Assembly (NCBI RefSeq): GCF_029168945.1
Contig: NC_083605.1
Location: forward strand, 31,509,280 to 31,573,279
Source of the DNA: Cannabis sativa
Taxonomy: Eukaryota > Streptophyta > Magnoliopsida > Rosales > Cannabaceae
Length of the DNA stretch: 64,000 nt
Direction of reading: 5' to 3'
Below the pieces are notes generated by a model. The model did not search any database, was not told the origin of the DNA, and saw only the letters and a list, made by a program, of their open reading frames with translations. Both the position numbers and the translations under genes were made by a program. Positions within the stretch are counted from its first letter, which is position 1. Each line of letters opens with the position of its first letter. Positions 11,625 through 22,589 of this stretch are shown here, in pieces.

Positions 11625-12300
11625 AGCAAAGGATGAAGAAGGAGCTTCATAAACAAGGAAAAACCATTCACTACAAGAAATGTCACTTTTGTCAACACAT
11701 TTTTGTGCTGGCAAAAGTTGGTATTGCGCTAGCAAAATAGAATTTACCCATGATGTGTTGGCAAAAGGGAGTTGACAAATTCATGTTGGTATTAGAACTT
11801 TTGCCAGCATAAAATGAAAAGCGCTGGCAAAAAAGACTTTTCCCAGCACGTAAATGTGCTGGTAAAAGTTAGATTTTAGCCACTGCAAATGTACGCTGGT
11901 AAAACTTTAATCTTTTTGCCAGCGCAGTTTGCGAAATGCGCTGGTAAAAGTTACTTTTACCAGCGCAGTAACGAACTGTGCTGGTAAAAGTGACATTTCT
12001 TGTAGTGATTGATGAGATTACTGATCAAGTTCTTAATCGAATCTCCATACATCCTAGAGTTGTTCCTGCTATTAAGGCTAAGGCTGCCCATGCTCTTGGG
12101 TACATATATATATAAATAAAACATTACTTTTGTTTCTTTTATTTTCCATGAATACCTTTTGTTCCTTATTATACATAATATTTCTGTAATATTATACAAA
12201 TTTAATCTCCACCGAAAGAATATTGAAACATTTAATTTGGGGTGAGAGAATACTTTTCAGAGATCAACACCAATTCAAAATGTATGTAGATGAACAAGGA
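11625..12300 (+). pseudogene. PHOSPHO/HAD-type phosphatase fragment (plant inorganic pyrophosphatase 1/2-like), interrupted
   Basis: After a plausible splice acceptor (ATAACAG) the frame reads QRMKKELHKQGKTI. It is then cut by a CACTA MITE (11669-12007) and resumes DEITDQVLNRISIHPRVVPA followed by IKAKAAHALG. This closely matches, from memory, the middle of plant inorganic pyrophosphatase 1/2 proteins, HAD-superfamily phosphatases related to PHOSPHO1 that act on pyrophosphate and small phosphate esters. A donor-like GGTACAT follows at about 12096. A second piece near 12206-12290 carries ERILKHL and, in a shifted frame, REYFSEINTN and VDEQG, the expected next exon with frameshifts. The first exon with the catalytic DFDKT motif was not found. 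It then runs into copia sequence. It is a host gene relic or a captured fragment. Confidence 0.72.
11669..12007. mobile_element. CACTA MITE inside the phosphatase exon
   Basis: A 339 bp element begins CACTACAAGAAATGTCAC and ends with the exact inverse, GTGACATTTCTTGTAGTG. It is flanked on both sides by ATT (11666-11668 and 12008-12010), the 3 bp duplication typical of CACTA transposons. The interior is packed with variants of GCTGGYAAAAG in both orientations, like the subterminal transposase-binding repeats of En/Spm elements. It has no coding capacity and must be mobilised in trans. Confidence 0.93.
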
Positions 12301-12324
12301 ACACCAATTCATGAATGGACTGAT

Positions 12325-12876
12325 GGTGAGGAATTTGAGAAGGTTCTCCTCAAACTTATTGACACTGGTTTAGTCTTCACACCAGCTTCCAAAATGGAGT
12401 TGCAGACTGATGCTTATTGGGCAGAGTGTCATGATGATAAGAAGTCCACATCTGGATACTGTATTTTCCTTGTAGGTAACTTGGTCAGTTGGTGCTCCTA
12501 GAAACAAACATTGGTTGCCCGATCAAGCACTGAATCTGAATATAGGGCCCTTGCTCTGGCCACCTTTGAACTGGTTTGGATTCAATCTCTGTTCATTGAG
12601 CTCAGCATACCAATTCTTCAGTGTCCAATCTTGTGGTGTGATAATTTGGGAGCTGATTCTTTGGCTTCCAATCCAATATTTCATGCAAGAACCAAGCATA
12701 TTGACATAGATCTTTATTTTTTTCGATATAAAGTTCTTTCCAACCAACTGGATGTAAGATATCTGGACTCTATGAATCAAATAGCTGATATATTTACTTG
12801 TATCTTCATTCCACTTCCTCAAAGACAAGTTAGCACGTGGTCTAGACCAGTACAACTGGAGGGGATGATAGAGTAA
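12325..12876 (+). pseudogene. Copia RNase H tail (5'-truncated copia fragment, Copia-C)
   Basis: From about 12340 the translation reads DTGLVFTPASKMELQ, then CHDDKKSTSGYCIFLVGN, VARSSTESEYRALA, LWCDNLGADSLASNPIF, HARTKHIDIDL and NQIADIFT, the C-terminal RNase H of a Ty1-copia polyprotein. One in-frame TAG lies at 12499-12501. Everything upstream of the last part of the polyprotein is missing, and the 5' boundary is fused to the phosphatase fragment. It ends in a polypurine run (GGAGGGGA) and an LTR start. Confidence 0.9.
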
Positions 12877-13002
12877 CAGAAATAGACTGTTACAAAAATT
12901 AGTTATTAAAGTTGTTATTTTTTAGTTTACTAAAGTAACAAACTTTTAATAGTACTTGTTTATTTATAAATAAAAGCTTGGCCAATCAGTTTTTAATTGA
13001 GC

Positions 13003-13057
<55 letters not shown>

Positions 13058-13060
13058 TGG
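12866..13060 (+). repeat. Copia-C 3' LTR start (end uncertain)
   Basis: TGATAGAGTAACAG follows the polypurine run GGAGGGGA at once, as expected for a copia LTR. A TATA-like TTTATAAATAAAAG lies near 12963. I could not fix the 3' end; it probably lies in or after the GA repeat. Confidence 0.5.
13009..13050 (+). repeat. (GA)n microsatellite
   Basis: About 21 uninterrupted AG dinucleotides. Confidence 0.97.
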
Positions 13061-13067
13061 AGAACAT

Positions 13068-13105
13068 CAGTTTGCTAATAATTAATCAGTTTGCTAATAA
13101 TTAAT
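13068..13105 (+). repeat. 19 bp tandem duplication
   Basis: The unit CAGTTTGCTAATAATTAAT occurs twice in perfect tandem. Confidence 0.95.
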
Positions 13106-13438
13106 GTAATTAAGTTAAGTCCATGGCCAATTAAAAAGGAATTTTTACAAAAAAAATACTGGATTTTATACAAAAATTTATAATTTTACTGTCACACGAT
13201 TTTTTTACAAAAATACTATCTTTTTATAAAATAACCGTAAAACAATAAAATAGAACAATTAAAACAACAGTAGACCAATTATAAAACAACCGTAAAAACT
13301 TAACACCATACACAGTCCAAAATTTACAGTTTTACACAGTATTTTTAAAAATAATTCCAACTCACAGTAAAAAAAAATAAAAAAGTTAAAAATTTAAGTA
13401 TGCATGTAAAAACTCCAATTAAAAATGACAAAAAAATA
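13106..13438. other. AT-rich spacer, nothing recognised
   Basis: A-rich sequence with short repeated phrases such as AAAATACT and ATAAAACAACCGTAAAA. No gene or element end was found before the TSD of Copia-B. Confidence 0.5.
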
Positions 13439-13443
13439 ATAAT

Positions 13444-13696
13444 TGTTATAAAATAATATAAAATAATATAAAGTAGATGAGAAGAAAGAAGAAGAAGATG
13501 AAGAGAGAAAGAGAAAGTGAATGAGAATTTCTGAGTTATTTATTCCAATGGGGTGAACCCCTATTTATACAAATACAAGAGTTAGATATTAAGAAACTAA
13601 GAAAAAGGGAAACTAAGGAAAAGAGAAATATTGATTACGATTCATGGTAATAAATAAAAGATTTGGACATCCACCTAATTATTAATATTTATAACA
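13444..13696 (-). repeat. Copia-B 3' LTR (left)
   Basis: It is 253 bp and includes an extra copy of the ten-base unit AAAATAATAT near its start compared with the right LTR. In minus orientation a TATAAATAGG box is visible. Confidence 0.93.
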
Positions 13697-13708
13697 CTCC
13701 CCCTTGGA
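13697..13708 (-). other. Copia-B polypurine tract
   Basis: CTCCCCCTTGG on the + strand is CCAAGGGGGAG on the element strand, directly next to the 3' LTR. Confidence 0.8.
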
Positions 13709-13807
13709 TGTCCATAATAACTGCCTTATTAAAAATCTTGCTAAAAACTTGATCAAAGGAAAAAGAGTATAGTGTAAACTAACTCCCCCTCATTTAGGCA
13801 TTTGTGG

Positions 13808-14071
13808 AGATCTTCTAATCGACGAATTTCGATCTTGTCTGTCATCTTCTCAAATGTTGATGTTGGTAATAACTTTGTGAATAAGTTTGTAAGTTGACAC
13901 TTGATTGAATATGTTGAACACCAATATGCATTTTCTTGAAGCGTATAAAGAAGAATTTCGTGAAATGTGTTCTAACTCTATCTCCTTCAATGTACCTCCT
14001 TTTAGTTGAACGATGCAAGCAGTATTATCCATAGAGAATTGCTTGGGTTGATACTTCTTTATTGAGTGCAA
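13808..14071 (-). pseudogene. Copia-B RNase H C-terminus
   Basis: The minus strand reads FSMDNTACIVQLKGGTLKE in one frame and LFTKLLPTSTFEKMTDKIE, then IRRLEDLHK, in a shifted frame. These match the copia RNase H tail (DNAACIAQLKGGYIK, then LFTKALPTSTFEKL in related elements). At least one frameshift separates the two parts. This is the only clear coding remnant in Copia-B, and it lies where expected, just before the 3' LTR. Confidence 0.85.
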
Positions 14072-17000
14072 TCCATATGTTTCCCGAATATGCTATGTCA
14101 ATGATCTCACTCACACACATTCTCTACTTGCTTCATAAAATGCAAGTATGTTAACATGATTTATAGTTGCCTCGTTAAAAACCTTGCCAGAAAAACCCAG
14201 TGGGACAAAATCTGAGCTAGGGAAAAGAGTACAATATATATTTCATATTCATAATTATTTGCAAGTTGCCTCGTTAAAAACCTTGTCAGGAAAACCCATT
14301 GGGACAAAACCTGAACTAAGGGAAAAAGAGTGCAACATGAATATGTCTCCCCCTCATGCACATATGATCCATAATTCTTTTGGTGATAATATATCTCATA
14401 AGATTATTGTTATCACTTTTAAAATATCACCATATATAATCTTTGATCATATATTTTCTATAACTCTTCCAGAGTATGTATGGACTTCTAAATTATAGAT
14501 GAGGGGTTCGTGGAACATTAGTCTTTATCCAACTAATTGTATCATTCATGTGTGTACACAACTTTGTTCATAAGAAAATTTAAAATTTCAAGTAGATATG
14601 AACATAACACATTAATGGTACTATAAATTTTCATTTGTGACAATGATGATACTCCAAGACCATATATTTATTCCATCTTGTTTTATGATCTTAATTTCCA
14701 TATCAAATGATCATATATCTATAATTCTTGATACATATGAAGTACTTCAGGACTTCAATACTAATGAACAAACTTTATACATTAATATTTCTCGAAATAC
14801 AAAAGAAATAAAAGTTTGTTCTTCAATTAATCAAAAACTCTTCAAGAGTCTATCACAACGTATAATTTACGTATTTATATTGCATAGACAACCATAGGTA
14901 TTTTTCAAATAATAATTTACTTACATGTCTTTATTTCATACAAAGATCTTTGTCATATAGTGCGCGCGACTTTGAATTTATATTACTTAATTAAGACATG
15001 TATTAAATTCTTCTAGAATTTTTAGATAAGGCTTATTTCAAATTCTCACTATATTAGGAGCTCCAAATAAATAACCTTTTGTTGCAATATTTATGTGACG
15101 CTTATAAATCCTCATAAAATATATTCCAGGCTATAATCAAATCATGATTATATTTTCTCAATATTTAAGCCTTACTTCAATCAATCTCATGTCTATGCAA
15201 ACTTTGTACAACAATTCATTATGTACAAATACATATATGCAAATTTCTCATTAGAAATATTTATTTGCACACTCTACAGGTCTTACTTCACTTTATGTGA
15301 GTAAATTTGCCTGGATTGCGTCATAATATTTTGGCCAAAAATCAAAATGTATGTCGATGATTCTCGACAAATCTAATACCATGATCCTTGCTATCTCATG
15401 TTAGTTTATTGCATACGCAAACATTCAATATTTATTGTCGACAAAAATTTCGATAAATGATAATTTCCTCCCATATTGACATAACTTATAGAGATCTCTT
15501 TAAATTACATATTTTTCAAATATGTTTATCATTTATAGGTACCTATATAGAATCACTTCAGGGATTCAATTATGATCAAATGTTTTATGTCTAACTTCTC
15601 TTGGGAGTCTTTTCGAGTACCGTTTTCATCACGGTTATCATTTTAATACTTTATAACATTAAGGTATCTCCATGAGTACCTCTAGATTTAACAACTTCAA
15701 GGCAAATCAAATGAACATTTATTAATAATTTCTACATTGTTCATTTACGCTTCAGGCGTTTTCAACTCATTCTATCTCAACTTTAAATAATATTGATTTG
15801 CAGTTGGTATATATCATTTTGAACTATATTGTTCTTATATACTTTGTGCAAGGATCATTTTTCAAAAATTATCATCGATCCCAACTGCTTCTCTCCCCCT
15901 GATCGAGAGAATTTTTAAAAATTGTGATATTTAATAATATTAATATACCTGTAGGGATTTCAGTATATCACAATGAATCAATATTTGTTTAAACTCATAT
16001 ATACTATATGACATTGAACTTCAGGTTCAATAAACTTCAGTTTCAAGTTCAATCCTTATGAACTTAATTCATTTCTAAGAATGAGTCATACGTGTATATT
16101 TAGAAATACATAAATTTACACATTTTGTAAATACATGATTATATAATCTTATCACATCGATAAGAAACTATACAATAAAAATCTAACAATAGCTCAAGAT
16201 TGTTAAGGAAATATAATTTAAATATTTTCTATGTGCAAATATATGCACATTCTTCTTTTGAGCCTTATAAATTAACAATGAGAAGAATCTTCTGGTTCTT
16301 CAACAAAATTTAGTCAAATTTTTTGACAATTTATTGCATATGATTGATCATGTCAAAATAATTCAATTCATGAACTTCAGGTTCACTATAATTTGTATTT
16401 CAATGAAACTTTCAAAATGTAATGTAAAATCACTACAACATAATCATTAGAAGTTTCATTTTTATATACACGAATAATATAATTATATTATTCTCCAAAA
16501 CATATACACTCTTCAGGAATCACTATCATCAATTCAATGATGTGTATAATTTAAAAGATAGATGACAACTTTATCATGTTATTGTAATGGTCAAATAGAT
16601 ATAACCATAACATATCATTCATTTTTCCTGATATCTTTTTAACAAGTCGTCTAATTTATTAATAGACTATTCATCAGTCTAATTATCATGACTTGATATA
16701 TTATATATTTAAATGTACAACAAGTACATATAATAAGTTATTTATTATCACTTTCATAACTAGATAAAAGTTACACATCTAGGTACATACAAAGACATTT
16801 TACTACTCAAAGTAGCAATTGCATGTAAGACTTCTTCAGGAAGCTTTTCAACTAATCATTTTGTGATTCTTTATCACTTTGATTATATTGGATCACTAAC
16901 AAATATTAGTAAATTATATAACCACTTTTGGGAATATGCAAACTGAATTATATAGTAACTATATATATATACATATCTTGTGCCAACAATAGTTTGAAAC

Positions 17001-17095
17001 TATTGATTTCAAGAAATAATAAAAATATGTATATATTAATTTGCTTCTGGCATTACCAATATATGTGAAATCTATATTCTTTGAAATAGAATTTC
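14072..17095 (-). other. Non-coding interior of Copia-B (3' half)
   Basis: About 3 kb of AT-rich sequence where reverse transcriptase and integrase should be, but without recognisable domains in any frame. The phrase CTTCAGG recurs (near 14745, 15557, 15750, 16019, 16375, 16511, 16833). Two longer direct repeats start GTTGCCTCGTTAAAAACC at about 14166 and 14268, with a weaker third near 13731. Extra CTCCCCCT runs occur at about 13783, 14347 and 15892. Confidence 0.6.
14166..14336. repeat. Direct repeat pair, about 70 bp unit
   Basis: Both units carry GTTGCCTCGTTAAAAACC, then GGAAAACCCA-like and GGGACAAAA, and end in GGGAAAAGAGT or GGGAAAAAGAGT. They are separated by about 33 bp. Confidence 0.85.
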
Positions 17096-17100
17096 ATGCC
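17096..17100. other. Target-site duplication of Gypsy-1 (left)
   Basis: ATGCC here is repeated at 29431-29435 directly after the right LTR. Confidence 0.95.
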
Positions 17101-17880
17101 TGTTGACCGAGATTTTCGGCAACTATTAAAATATGATTATAATATTGAGCTGTAAGAAAGCGAGATAAGGATTTTTACGTGGTTGGGGCGTTAATGAGCC
17201 TTAGTCCACGAGTCTTTGTTATTGATGGATGTATTTAATACAGATTCCACACTTGAGGGAATGTTACCCTTATAAATACAGAGAATGTTCTTGGTGAGTA
17301 TTTACTCTTCTTGCTCATATGCAACCCAAGATTCTCGATCCCATTAAATGAGCTTTGAGGGGGTATTTATAGTGTTTTGGTGGGGTAATCCCTAGGATTG
17401 TTCTTACAAACGTATCTGTAAGTATCCATAAAGTTGGGTATTCCGAATGAATATACCATGGGTAATGCATGGTCAAATCCCTAGGTGCTGTAGGGTTTTT
17501 ATGAGGAATGTCCTTTTTTCCTTGTGATTGATGTGACTCTTCGCAGAGTAGCCGTCGCTAGACTTAAATGATCATTACTGTGGCGCTGCTGGTTGGAGGT
17601 TGTGCCGTCAGACTTTATTGCGTGTTGCAGTCCCAACACGCTTCCTCCCATGCAACATTTAATGCGACTTGATTGCTCAGGAGAAGCCTGACACTTCGCG
17701 GAGAGGCTTTATGCTATGCGAGCTTCCGGGAGCACCTTGTACTCCAGGTGCCTCCTCCGGGACTTATGCCCAGGGTGCTTCCTTCTGGCATTCAAAGACT
17801 TAACAAATATTTACAAGTTATCTGATCCACGTGTCCCTGCTTGATTGGTCCACGTATATTGGGCGAAATCAGGGGCAACA
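17101..17880 (-). repeat. Gypsy-1 3' LTR (left)
   Basis: It is 780 bp and nearly identical to 28651-29430. It is followed by a polypurine complement (TTTACCCCCC, 17881-17890). Confidence 0.97.
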
Positions 17881-17893
17881 TTTACCCCCCAAG
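17881..17893 (-). other. Gypsy-1 polypurine tract
   Basis: TTTACCCCCCAAG on the + strand is CTTGGGGGGTAAA on the element strand, adjacent to the 3' LTR. Confidence 0.85.
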
Positions 17894-17929
17894 CCTTGTT
17901 TACTTGAAAAATAAACCAAGGCTTGCTTA

Positions 17930-18127
17930 GGTGCCTCCGGTCGACTCCTCGGTTCCCTGGCTCAAGCTCAGAGCGCGTGGGCATATTTAATGATGACATT
18001 TAATGCAGCGATTCGCTTTTCGCAGAGGTGTCTCCGGCCGACTCCTCGGTTTCCCGGCACGAGCTTGGGGCGCGTGAGGGTGCATCTGATGATGGCATTA
18101 AATGCAGCGATTCGCTTTTTTGCAGAG
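17930..18127 (+). repeat. Two-copy tandem repeat, about 100 bp unit, upstream of the antisense gene
   Basis: Each copy runs from AGGTGYCTCCGG through CGACTCCTCGGT, AAATGCAGCGATTCGCTTTT and a CGCAG-like end. It lies between the polypurine tract and the antisense gene, so it could be part of that gene's promoter region. Retand-family elements are known for tandem repeats in this untranslated region. Confidence 0.85.
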
Positions 18128-18516
18128 GTCGATTCGTTTCACGCCCCTTGATTGATGCGGCGCATTAATGGTGTCAGACGGATACTCAAACGTTTCCACC
18201 GCCTTTATGGCAACTCAATCTGACCCGTTGATCTTTGGGTATTTGAATCGTGCATTTCCCCCACCGTACGATTGGTAGGTGGTGACGCCTGTTCCTCATG
18301 CATTTTTGCCTATAGAAGCCACCATCTTTCCTTCATTTCGGTTACTTTCCATTCCTTGCCATTTTTGCTCGAATTTCCCAGAGAGAAAATTCTTCAAAAA
18401 CAGCACGAACCTTCTGAACACTTTGCCATTTTTTCCCAGTTTTTCCTTGCTTGCTGTTATCAGTCCTTCTCGTCTTTACTCGACTAAACTCAGGACCCCC
18501 AGTTTAACACTTCACT

Positions 18517-18971
18517 GTAAGTTTCTTGCATCCATTGGTGATGACATGCTTTTACTTGCTTTGTTTGTTTTTTCTGGGTTCGCATTTTGAGATTTCTGGG
18601 CATGCAAGTGTTTAGGTTCTTCATGTATTCTGTTTTGTGTTCTGCTTTAGTTGTAGGATCGCCATTATTATGCCTCTGTTATTATCGTGCATTTTCGTTG
18701 AAGAGAACCATATGTTCTTCGTTCAACGGTTGCTTAGGGCATAGAATGGGGTCTTTTTCTTTCTGTTTCCCTTACTGTGTAAAACAACCTTCTGCGATTT
18801 TACTGCACCCGACACTTGTTTAGGGAATCTTTCTAGGGTTTCCTATGTGACACGTGTCCGGAGGGGGCCTCTTTCCAGCGGTTAGGGGACCCCCATTCCC
18901 TTTTTCTTGACTTAGGGTTTGGTATGTGACCTAACTGCTGGGATTTTCTCTTTCTTTTTTGTTTTTCACAG
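18517..18971 (+). other. Predicted 5'-UTR intron of Gypsy-1 antisense gene
   Basis: A donor (CACT followed by GTAAGTTTC) and an acceptor (TTTTTCACAG) enclose 455 bp, and the ATG at 18980 lies eight bases after the acceptor. Upstream, CCTATAGAAGCC near 18309 may be a weak TATA element. The second Tat element shows the same arrangement. Confidence 0.6.
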
Positions 18972-18979
18972 AATAGAGA

Positions 18980-21900
18980 ATGTCTGCCTTTGGTTCGAAG
19001 TCTTCGAAGAAGAGCGGGAAACGCATGGCCACTCTGGAGGAGGTTTCCCTGGGACCCGTTGCCCAGGAGGGGTATAAGTCCCGAGCAACCGGGTGGGAAG
19101 CGGCTGAGCTTCATTCCACCTTAACCTGTCCTCATCAACTAGAGAATATTATGGACGTTGCCGGGATCAAACCTTCCACTTCGGGGACCTATCACCGGCC
19201 ACCTCGCGACTCGGAGACGCCTAACCACAATTACGGCGGCTTCGGAGCCTGGAGCCAGACACACCTGATGGCCGGTGCCATGCTCCCACTTCAGGACTAT
19301 TTTGTTAATTTCCTTGTTTTTGTCGGCCTTGCGCCATACCAACTCATTCCTCAAGCTTATCGCCTGCTTTCAGGCTTATTTATTTTTTATGCCGCCCGCG
19401 GATGGGGATCTCCCCGCCGGCGAAAATTTTGTATTTTTATGAACTTGTATCCGTCCCCAAGAAAGGGGACAAACTTAAGGACGGTTTCTATGGGTTCCGG
19501 ATCCATCCCGCTAACGAGGGGGTGGTTCCGTATAATAGGCAGACTCACGTCAAGGAGTATCGCCATCGCTTTTTCTTTTCCTCCGGGTTCAGGGCAGTGG
19601 ATCACCCGGAGCTCCTTACTGAGTGGGTGAGGATCCCGCCCTATCAGCGGACGGCCCCTACTCAGGCCTTCCTCCGGAGGGCCTAAGCCTTTGCCTCCTA
19701 CGACCGCGCCGATCTCGATGTCGGGGGTTTGGTCACCACGGAAAACTGCAGGAAGGCCAAACTTATCCTTCCGCATCAATCCGTGGAGGACTCTAACCTC
19801 TCACGGGTCATCTGTCCCAATGTAAGGGCGCCGGTCGCGGAGAAGGCCTTCCGGGATGAGCTTATCGCCACGGCAGAGAAAAAAATACCAAGACTATCTC
19901 TACCGGAAGGCCCAGGAGAAGGCATACTCTCAGGCCCAGGCTGCCTCTGGGAGGGGACTTCGCGTGGGGAGCCCGGTGGTGCGAAGGAGCCAGGCGATCG
20001 CCGGGAAGTCCGAGGCTAAATTTTTTGACAAGATTCTTCAAGAAGAGATTGGGGATCGTCCTGCTAGGAGACCCCTTCGTATTGAAGATTCTTCGGAGAG
20101 GAAAACCCCCCGGCCACAGCCTTCGGTCCCAGAGCCAAACTCGGGGGCTCCTGGTGCTAGCACCTCCGGTGCCGGCGGTAAGTCTCCTTTGATAATTCGT
20201 TATGTTCCTTCCGTTGGTGAATACGCCAGTCATAGGCCTGTAGGGTTCGACGAGCGTCTTCATAGGTTTAGGATGCCATCGACCCGGTGGGGGGATCGTT
20301 TGAAGGAATTTTATTTTTCAAACTTAGGAGATTTTCTAGGTCGGTCCCGGATGGGCTCTTGCCCTCCGGAACCTATTCCCTTAGGTCCTTCAGCTTACAT
20401 TACGTCCAGCTGGTTCCGGCCTTCGGACAGCTATCTCGGAGATGATGCTGCCAGCATTAAAGTTCAGGACTTTGCTAGGGCCGAATTAGGAAGTTTGGGT
20501 AGGAGTAGCTTATTTGTTGTATCTTGTATAAGTGGTTCCTCACGGATATCTAACACTTGCTTATTTTTGTGAAACAGGTGTCTCCATGGATGCCATCTTG
20601 GAACAACTCGCCGGAGTTCACACTCCCGTGGCTCCTCCGGCCTTTACCTCTTCCCCCATAGCCCCTTCCCTGAAGGTCTCTTCTAGCGCTCCCCCTGACA
20701 CTATTAATTTAGTGGACGACGAGGAGGTGCTTCCGGGAGAAGGCCAAGGAAAGCAGTGGGACTTCTCTGACGAAGTCGCCGAGGGTGCGGGAGAGCTCCG
20801 AGCCCTTCCGGAGGAGGCTGAAGAAGGCGAAGAGGAGCCTGAGGTGGCTTTGATTCGTAAGCGCAAGGGCAAGATGATTGCCCAAGACAAGCCCAAGAAG
20901 CCTCGGAGAGCCGACACTCCTGCCCATGGCCTTGACGGCGAGGTTTCCCCCATGGAAGAAAATCCTGCTCCTCCCAACATCGTGCTTACTCCGGTCCCAG
21001 GGAATGAGGTGAGGCAAGAGCTTCGGATAGCCAAGCATAACTATGCCATGGACGAGTACTCCCGGGGGTATGCCGAGGTGGAAGCCCTTAGGAGGGTTTT
21101 GCGGGTTGAGGTAGAGGCAAGTATCAACAACCCGAAGTACCAGGATCCGTGGGACCTTAACCTGGACCCCCTATCGGACTGGTTCCGTCGCTTCCTTGGG
21201 CCAACCTTGGCTCGCTTTGCCGCGGAGATGACCGGCGAGTTCGCTTCTCAGCTTACCCGATGCATGCCTAAGCGGTTCGCCACTTGTGCCTCCCTGAACT
21301 CCATCTTCCAGGTCCAGGACCTCAGCCATTCCCTCACCGTGGTAAGTACTTCGCAATTTTGCTTTTCCCTTTATTTTTCTTCTTGGGAAATTTTTCCTTC
21401 TTACACTTGTGTTATTGTTCAGCTTGCTGCTGAGGCTGGCCGCCTCTCCAAGAACATCATAAACCATGGCTTCGTTCTGTCCGACTTTGGGGACATGAAC
21501 GATGTCAGGAAGGTCCTTCAGGACCTCACAGCGGAGAGGCAGATCTACCAGGAGGCTGCCGAGCGCCAGGAGGCGGCTGCCAAGGCCAAGGAGGAGGAGG
21601 CCAAACGGAGGGAGGCTCAGGCGGAAGCCATGATCCGGGACGAGGCCCAGCGGAGGGACAGGATGGAGGCCCAACACCAGGAGGAGCTGAGGGCTCAAAG
21701 CGAGGCTGCTGATAAGGCCAGGCGAGACCTCCGGGAGGCCAGGGAGGCTTTGGACGAGATGGTTGCCAAGGTGAGATCCTTAGAGGAAACTCACCAGGCG
21801 GACATCGAGTCGAAGGCCGCTCTAGCTGCGGAGCTGAAGGAGCTCAGGGACTACAAGGAGCAATCCATCAAGAAGGCAAAAAGAGCCGAGCTCCTTTCTC

Positions 21901-22097
21901 CTGTTTCCTGTGCCCGGTGTCCGAAGCGCTTCGATGATGGGGTCTACATGGCTTGGTCCACCAACGACCAAAATATCAAGCTTACTTTTTATCCCAAACC
22001 CGAGGACATGATTGCCAAATTCCGGGAAAAGAAGAAGAAGCTTGATGCCATGGTAGAGGCATGTATCGGACCTCGCCTTCCTCCGCGCATTGACTGA
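18980..22097 (+). pseudogene. Antisense gene of Gypsy-1 (Transposase_28-like domain plus coiled coil), broken
   Basis: Exons 18980-20498, 20578-21341 and 21423-22097 are predicted from GT-AG sites; the last intron (81 bp) happens to stay open. The N-terminal part resembles the Pfam 'putative gypsy type transposon' domain: FVNFLVFVGLAPYQLIPQAY, ILYFYELV, GFYGFRIHP. The middle is proline and serine rich and acidic (DDEEVLPGEG). The C-terminus is a long charged coiled coil rich in AEA, KEEEAKRRE and EELRAQSEA repeats. A frameshift lies near 19400, a stop at 19684-19686, and a frameshift in an A7 run near 19880. The gene is convergent with gag-pol and not needed for known retrotransposition steps; its function is unknown. 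It is probably an antisense ORF of the type reported in Tat elements. Confidence 0.75.
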
Positions 22098-22589
22098 GCT
22101 GCTGTATGATTGACCCAGTATAACCAAGATTCCACCCGCTTCTTTTATTATTCTCCCTTTTTTTTTTCTTTTGTACATATTTGCTGCTGCCTTGGAACAA
22201 TATATATAGGTAGCAGTTTTTATTCGAAGGGGAGACAATATTTTTTAAGGCCTATCCCCGGGCCATTTATATGTATATGACCTGCCCTTTGGGCCAGGAT
22301 ATTTTATATGTGATTTTTCTTTTGCCACATACTTATGTTTTTTAACCTGTCCTTTGGATCAGGATTTTTATGCTTATGCTTTTTATTTTTGTGCATACTT
22401 TTTGACCTGCCCTTTGGGTCAGGATATTTTACTTAGTTTGTTTTTCTGTTTGTCCGTGCGGTATACCCTAGTACCCCCCTGAGTGGCATAGAAACTTTAT
22501 TTTTAAGGCACTCAGTTTTATTTAACATGTAGAGGAGGTATACATTTGGACGGTACAAACCCTTTGAACAAAGTCTAAGTTTTATTTCG
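22098..22589. other. Convergent 3' spacer with three short repeats
   Basis: This gap separates the 3' ends of the antisense gene and pol. Three imperfect units begin GACCTGCCCTTTGGG-like at 22279, 22344 and 22404. No coding sequence is seen. Confidence 0.7.

Noticed and set aside
18272..18823. Small open frames upstream of the Gypsy-1 antisense gene as separate genes
   Set aside because: They fall in the predicted 5'-UTR and its intron and lack any domain.
20618..21698. Long open frames on the minus strand opposite the Gypsy-1 antisense gene
   Set aside because: They mirror the GC-rich, low-complexity coding strand and contain no domain.
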